A DNA stretch of 64,000 nucleotides. Source: Limonium bicolor (Eukaryota; Streptophyta; Magnoliopsida; Caryophyllales; Plumbaginaceae). The position numbers were made by a program, and so were the translations under genes. Below the pieces are notes generated by a model. That model searched no databases. It was not told the origin of the DNA and worked only from the letters and a program-made list of their open reading frames with translations. This document shows positions 58,740-64,000 of the stretch, piece by piece. How positions within the stretch are numbered: the stretch's first letter is position 1; every line of letters starts with the position of its first letter. The stretch spans positions 124,497,503 through 124,561,502 of the forward strand of contig CM041783.1 of NCBI GenBank assembly GCA_023374045.1, read 5' to 3'.

Positions 58740-59070
58740 TGAGGGTGGTTTTTAGGGTGTTTGGGGGGGGGGGGGGGGGGGGGGTAGAGGTAATCTTTTT
58801 GGCATTAGTTCTACACTTTATATTGTCGTCACTACTCGACTGTTTTTTAGGGTTTGTGGTACGCCTTCGACGTTTTTAGCATTCCTAGGGTGGTTTGAGG
58901 GTGTTTGGGGGTAGGGTAATCTTTTTTGTATTAGTTATACACTTTATATTGTCGTCACTGACTCGACGGTTTTTAGGGTTTGTGGTTTAGGGTCTACACT
59001 ACAAAACCTAAAAATACCATTGACGTTTTTAACTTTCCTATGGTGGTTTTTAGAGTGTGGGGTAAGATTC
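58740..59070. repeat. Two tandem blocks of about 145 bp with a 22-G run
   Basis: Blocks share CTACACTTTATATTGTCGTCACT, CTCGAC-GTTTTTAGGGTTTGTGG and GGTGTTTGGGGG. In the first, the G tract is expanded to 22 (58763-58784). Confidence 0.8.
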
Positions 59071-59497
59071 ATTTTGCTAATGAATATGGTTCATTTTATT
59101 ATTAAAGAAGATTCATTTTGCTAATGAATAAGATTCACTTTAAAAATACCTAATATAAACTCATTCAAAAATATAAAATTTTAAGTTTACCAAACATTTC
59201 ATGATGCATTTTGTTTTGAAGAGCACGAAAAATGATGAACAATGATATAAATTTTATTATTTTTGCACTTTTAGTTTGTAAGTTATAACATTTTGAAAAA
59301 AAATATTATTTTCTCTCTCTTCCTAATAAAGCCACATCCAGCCTATTGAGACTCCCCGGTACGCGCGTGTATGTGTCCCTCTGTTTTTTCTTTTCCTTCT
59401 ATTTTTTTTTTTTTTTTTATTTTTCCTCATTTATTCAACCAACCACATATTGATAAATGTCTATCTCCATATTAGAAGGTGGAGCAAGCTCCAATTC

Positions 59498-60117
59498 TCC
59501 TAACTGTTTTATAATGAGTTGCCTTTATAGACAAAACAATTGCTATTCTTACCATTTACATCAATAGAAACAAAATTTACTAACGGAAATAGAAATTGGA
59601 CTGTACAAACCACAAACTAACTAGCACGCGTATATAAGAACATGGTAACGTCTAAGGGGTTTGATTGACTGTATGGAGCCATAATTGGAATCCCTTCATA
59701 ATAAGGCGACCTACTAAGCCAACATATCCCAAGATGCGGAAACCCAAGCATGTTACGATTTAAAGTTGGGTCCTAATAATTTGACTTAGACTTGGTCCCA
59801 CGACGTCGTTATACCCTTTTTCCTCTTATTATCATAATTTTAAACCTCCCTTACATATTGACTATTGAGAGAGATTATCAATATACTGAAGTCGATAAAT
59901 ATATACATAATAATGGTTATATATGATGTCAATATACATGTTTGCATTTCTGGATGTTATGTATATTTCCAAAGTAAGATCGACGTGACAAGCATGATCG
60001 TTTTGCAGTTGTAATTTTCTCAACTGCACCAGCAAGAGAGAAATAAAAATGAATATATTTCCCTATCAATCACCAATTCCTTTCCCTCTCCATTTTTACG
60101 AGTTCCTCGGCTTTATA
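59498..60117. other. Unannotated sequence left of the gap
   Basis: Host-like mixed sequence with no ORF, repeat or RNA gene recognised. The short ORF starting at 60049 runs into the N run and cannot be judged. Confidence 0.5.
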
Positions 60118-60617
60118 NNNNNNNNNNNNNNNNNNNNNNNNNNNNNNNNNNNNNNNNNNNNNNNNNNNNNNNNNNNNNNNNNNNNNNNNNNNNNNNNNNN
60201 NNNNNNNNNNNNNNNNNNNNNNNNNNNNNNNNNNNNNNNNNNNNNNNNNNNNNNNNNNNNNNNNNNNNNNNNNNNNNNNNNNNNNNNNNNNNNNNNNNNN
60301 NNNNNNNNNNNNNNNNNNNNNNNNNNNNNNNNNNNNNNNNNNNNNNNNNNNNNNNNNNNNNNNNNNNNNNNNNNNNNNNNNNNNNNNNNNNNNNNNNNNN
60401 NNNNNNNNNNNNNNNNNNNNNNNNNNNNNNNNNNNNNNNNNNNNNNNNNNNNNNNNNNNNNNNNNNNNNNNNNNNNNNNNNNNNNNNNNNNNNNNNNNNN
60501 NNNNNNNNNNNNNNNNNNNNNNNNNNNNNNNNNNNNNNNNNNNNNNNNNNNNNNNNNNNNNNNNNNNNNNNNNNNNNNNNNNNNNNNNNNNNNNNNNNNN
60601 NNNNNNNNNNNNNNNNN
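60118..60617. other. Assembly gap (500 N)
   Basis: Exactly 500 N, probably a placeholder of fixed size. Confidence 0.99.
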
Positions 60618-61624
60618 TGTTTCAAGTCGAAAGCCTTCATGAGCTCTTCAACTGTGGCGGCACCTCCGGATCCCCTTATGGTTGTTGATTGTCTTGAGGG
60701 ACATCGTTATGGGCTTCGACTGACATATCGGACGAGACGGATGCGATCTCAATCGGGAGTGGGAGAGGAGGAGGAGGAGTAGGCATTCGGATTAAGCGGC
60801 CAGAACTTCGATCCCAGCGCCTTTCTGAAATTTTGTCCTCCCTCTGTTTTAAATATAAAGTAGAAAGTGTTAGGTTGTGGGCCGTAATGGATATGAAAAG
60901 TTTTTGAAGGTCATTGTGCTCCAATCGCAAAATGTATCTTTCTTTTTTGGGTTCAGAGGAATTCATTTTGAAGGGGGTGATGTTGAGAAAGTGGGAGTGT
61001 TTGGGCCACGAGAGATTTTTTTGATATCTCATTTGGGCCAAAGGTAATTGAAGACTTGAAACAAAAATTGGGCTTGAGGCCCAAAGAAGATATACACATA
61101 GACAGAGATCACACAAGGAGGGTTATATAAATGTCCTCACAAAATGATTCAGTCCAGTAGGTATGGAATGATCCGGAGAAGTGCTTGGGGTGTGGGCCCA
61201 GGTTACCACAAAGGAATAGGGCTTGCACGCCATTCTCTTTGGGCTTCCCCACTTTTTTCACATCACCTAAAGGTGTGCGTCTACGGTTGGGCCTTTGAAT
61301 GACCAAACAAGGCTGGGTAAGGGCACTGCCAGGAAAACGCTTGGGGCTAAAGCCCAGGTATTGAGGGGATGTGGTTAGACGACATCCTCCTCCTTTCCCC
61401 CGATTATTCACATCACCTAAAAAGGTGTGAATCCCTTACAGGGGACCCTCATACGGGTCCTGAGGTGATATCGGCTTGTGTGGACCCTCGCTCTCATATG
61501 ATGCAGAGGTGCGGAAATTAAAGTGCGCACAAAAGTAAACAGACAATGTAATAAAGCCATAAATAAACAATTTCGAGTTAAGCCCTCTTTCTTAGAATTA
61601 AATAAGTTTAAAATTAAGAATTTT
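60618..61624 (-). other. Leader and 5' internal region of a minus-strand Tat/Ogre-like element
   Basis: On the minus strand this follows the PBS. The part at 61430-61520 (GCACCTCTGCATCATATGAG, GAGGGTCC) resembles leaders of Tat-lineage elements. An ORF of 146 aa (60676-61116) with a Pro-rich tract may be a relic of the first ORF, but I recognise no domain. The rest is hidden by the gap, and no second LTR was seen to its left. Confidence 0.5.
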
Positions 61625-61643
61625 GTCCCCAGTAGAGTCGCCA
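61625..61643 (-). promoter_or_regulatory. Primer binding site of the minus-strand Tat/Ogre-like element
   Basis: On the minus strand it reads TGGCGACTCTACTGGGGAC, the tRNA-Arg-type PBS reported for Tat/Ogre elements. It lies three bases after the end of the LTR (GGCTCACA). Confidence 0.75.
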
Positions 61644-61646
61644 GTC

Positions 61647-63437
61647 TGTGAGCCTCGATTTTTAAACCCTTATCCTATGTTGATTAGAGTTTATTAGGAT
61701 CTGATCAGGTTTTAGGTCCACTTGAAACCTAAGCTTAATAACTATGTCATAAAACAATAATCACTAAGTCCTAAGTTAGCTCACTGGAACCTATTATGAG
61801 TCGCCACCTAATTGTAACCTAGGGTAAATTAGGAAGGGTAGAGATTGGGTTCGGGGGCTTGATATTCAACTTAATTAGGGTTCAAATTACTTTCATTACC
61901 CCAGGAGTCGTTTTTCCTCTACTTAGTTTAATTACGGCTTATTACGAGTCGTTTTAACCTAAGTGCGCAAACTTCTGATTTTTGTTATTTTTAACAATTT
62001 GACAGAAAATTAAAGTGAAAAGTGAAATTACCTAAACTAGGGTTTCGGAGGCAGAATTAGGTCAAATTTTGTTTCTGTCCGTGGCCACGGACCTACTGTC
62101 CGAACCCACAGACCTACTGTCCGAACCCACAAACCCAGTTAACTTAATTTTGCATAAAAGTCGAGTTTAAAAGAAAACAAAATTTTGAAAAGTCCGGGGC
62201 CACGGACATTGTTTGGAAAAAACCTAAATTTTGAAAAATTAAAATCTCGCCGCCGTCCGAGAGTGTCTATGGCCACGGACTGCCCGTCCGTGGGCCCCGA
62301 CACAGAGTCCGGTGCTGCGGACCACCCTCGGACGGCAGGTTTTGGGTGGTCCCTGGCGGTGTTTTGAGCTCAAATTTAATGGGTGTGTAGCCTGAAAGAT
62401 GTACAAGACGTTAGTGATTGAAAGATTCCAATTTGAAGTCGAATTATGCACGAAACTTAACAAACAAGTAACAAGGCAGAAGCAAAGATAATTAGCAATA
62501 CAGAACCTGAAAAGAGCCGATTTGAACCCAAATTTTGAGATGAGACTAATAAAGTCGTGGGGAGTTAGGAAAGTAAAGTTCTCACCTGTTTTACCTTCGG
62601 ATTCATAACAATTCTTCACGCCGGGATTCGTCGGGAATTCTGTTGATGGCAGATTCGAACGGATTTCGAACCGGGCTTCTGGTCACTGATTATTCTTGAT
62701 GTTCTTCACGTCTTGGTGGCATTTTTGTGGGGTTTTGATGATTGTTGATGCTTTGGGAGTTGGAAAACAAGTTTATGTGGTGATTTCAGGGGATTTTCGG
62801 TATGATTTTGGTGGACGGATGATGAAAAACGTGAGAAAGAGGGAGGAGGTTGTGCTTTCTGATTCCTTAGGGTTCTAAAGCTGTGAGATCTCTCCTCTAA
62901 CAATCGATTTGCTCCTTTATATAGACTTTCTTAAAGATAAAGAAAATCTATTAAAAACAAGATTTTTTGGTATTTTAATTAAGTGACTTCCCAAAGGAAA
63001 TTTGCTGTGAAATTTTAGCCACGTGTCAAGAATGACAATTATTATTTTTCTGAGATGGAATCGAAATTTTTAAATATTGGAATATTTTTAAATTCGATTT
63101 CTCGTCAGATTCAATCAGAAATTGCTAGAAAATTATTGGAAATTCAAAAAATCAAAATTCCAACGCCATTATGCTCAAAAAAACATCCTCTATCAAGGGT
63201 TAAAATTTTAAAGCATTTTAAATTGATTTGGGCCATTTTAGGAGGAGAGAGAAAGCTCGTAGAGGGCTTAAAAGACCCGAAAAATTATGAAAATGCCCCT
63301 AAAGATGACCAGACTGTCCCTAGCACTCCAGAAGGTGCTGACTGAACTGGGAATTCTGCCTACTTGACCAGGCTCCCTTCTAGTACCTTTGTCTCTAGAT
63401 ACTCTCTTCCGGGGGGGTTAAAATTTTGGGTATAACA
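61647..63437 (-). repeat. 5' LTR of a Tat/Ogre-like element (about 1.79 kb)
   Basis: On the minus strand it starts TGTTATACCCAAAATTTT and ends GGCTCACA, followed by the PBS. It contains GTCCGTGGCCACGGAC palindromes and a repeated GACCTACTGTCCGAACCCACA (62091-62135). The flank at the 5' end is Athila-type protease sequence. Confidence 0.78.
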
Positions 63438-64000
63438 TTGACCAACTCCTAGTTTATTAAAAACTGATAAAGGCATTAAATTGATACTGGCACCTAAATT
63501 GCACAAACCGTTTACCGCAATTTACCTTTTCAATGGAGAAAGGTATGATGTGGAGTCCAGGATCACCAACCTTAGGAGGGAGATTCTTTAGAAGGACTAC
63601 TGAGATCGTCTCTGTTAACTCCACTGTCTCCTATTCCTACAAATTACACTTATCAAATATGGGATTCTTCAAAAATTTAGCATAATTTGGCATCCTAGTA
63701 CAAATATATTCAAATGAAAGAATAATTAGCAGTTAATGGTTCCATGAAGCTCAAAAATTTCTCAAAGTGCTTATCATAATCACTTATTAAAACTAGAACA
63801 GGATATGTCAATGATTTTATTAATGCAATCGAAGAATCAAAAAAAGAAAATATAGTAGGTTGAGTTTCAAGAGACTCTTCCTCCTTGGATTTTCTACTTT
63901 GTTGTTGGAGTCCTCAACTTCTACAATTGCATGCCTGAGGGTTTCTTTTGCAGCTTCAGGAGCACTAGGTTCTCGTTGCTTCTCACTTCCCGATGTTACC
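63438..64000 (-). pseudogene. Athila-type gag-protease fragment
   Basis: Minus-strand frame pieces read FEKFLSFMEPLT, MPNYAKFLK-like text and GLCNLGASINLMPLSVFNKLGVGQ, the Athila protease core. The catalytic DLGAS is NLGAS here. Several stops and frameshifts are present. It is cut at 63438 by the Tat/Ogre-like LTR and continues out of the window to the right. Confidence 0.82.

Larger units (their letters stand above)
57895..59497. mobile_element. Long-terminal-inverted-repeat element (possibly Mutator-like)
   Basis: The first about 230 bp (57910-58145) and the last about 300 bp (59195-59497) are inverted copies. Shared blocks include CCACCTT-TAATATGGAGAT, GGAAAAAGAAAAAA and CATTGTTCATCATTTTT. 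No transposase ORF. No 9-bp duplication could be confirmed, so the superfamily is a guess. The interior consists of GTGAATC repeats (58195-58720) and a duplicated 145-bp block (58740-59070). Confidence 0.68.

Noticed and set aside
60049..60642. Long ORFs across the N run
   Set aside because: Reading frames through undefined bases are meaningless.

Overview
The window is plant nuclear DNA, very probably from a flowering plant with a large, repeat-rich genome. The evidence is nested LTR retrotransposons of recognisable plant lineages (Ty3/gypsy chromoviruses primed by initiator tRNA-Met, Athila-type elements primed by tRNA-Asp, a Tat/Ogre-type LTR), plus CACTA, hAT and MITE elements and one decayed F-box gene. 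I cannot name the species. No intact host gene, tRNA or rRNA gene was recognised. A 500-base N run lies at 60118-60617.

Layout. (1) 1-9437: a plus-strand gypsy element (here G-A). It has a partial 5' LTR carrying a CACTA element, a PBS, a decayed gag, an intact 238-aa AlkB-family 2OG-Fe(II) oxygenase ORF, then decayed protease, RT, RNase H and integrase. (2) 9438-17467: an Athila-type element with gag-protease but no RT or integrase (TR-GAG-like). (3) 17468-33292: a minus-strand gypsy pol fragment (G-C), split by a 14.15-kb non-coding LTR element (LARD-like, 17895-32044, TSD GATCA). (4) 33293-38923: the 3' end of another plus-strand gypsy element (G-B) with a 4.87-kb LTR. (5) 38924-46012: an inverted pair of hAT transposase relics and several nested non-autonomous hAT elements. 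(6) 46030-47175: a minus-strand F-box pseudogene. (7) 47176-60117: MITEs, a solo LTR of the LARD family (49222-53485, TSD AATTA), minisatellites and a long-TIR element. (8) 60618-64000: a minus-strand Tat/Ogre-type LTR and leader inserted in a decayed Athila-type gag-pro.

The most unusual signal is in G-A between gag and protease. Three intervals in its gag region look like plant spliceosomal introns (4874-4952, 5209-5284, 5627-6654). Removing each one keeps gag, and then gag to protease, in frame across the junction. The AlkB ORF lies inside the third interval. A second strong-looking acceptor (AG at 5756-5757) would join gag to AlkB, also in frame, and an AATAAA follows the AlkB stop. A plausible model, inferred only from sequence, is alternative splicing of one element between a gag-AlkB product and a gag-pro-pol product. 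AlkB keeps its iron and 2OG ligands, although the rest of this copy is inactivated.

A second theme is hairpin-forming repeat arrays in the LTRs. Their arms covary between units and recur in several LTR families. The PBS is also embedded in a hairpin that shows a compensatory change between G-A and the LARD.
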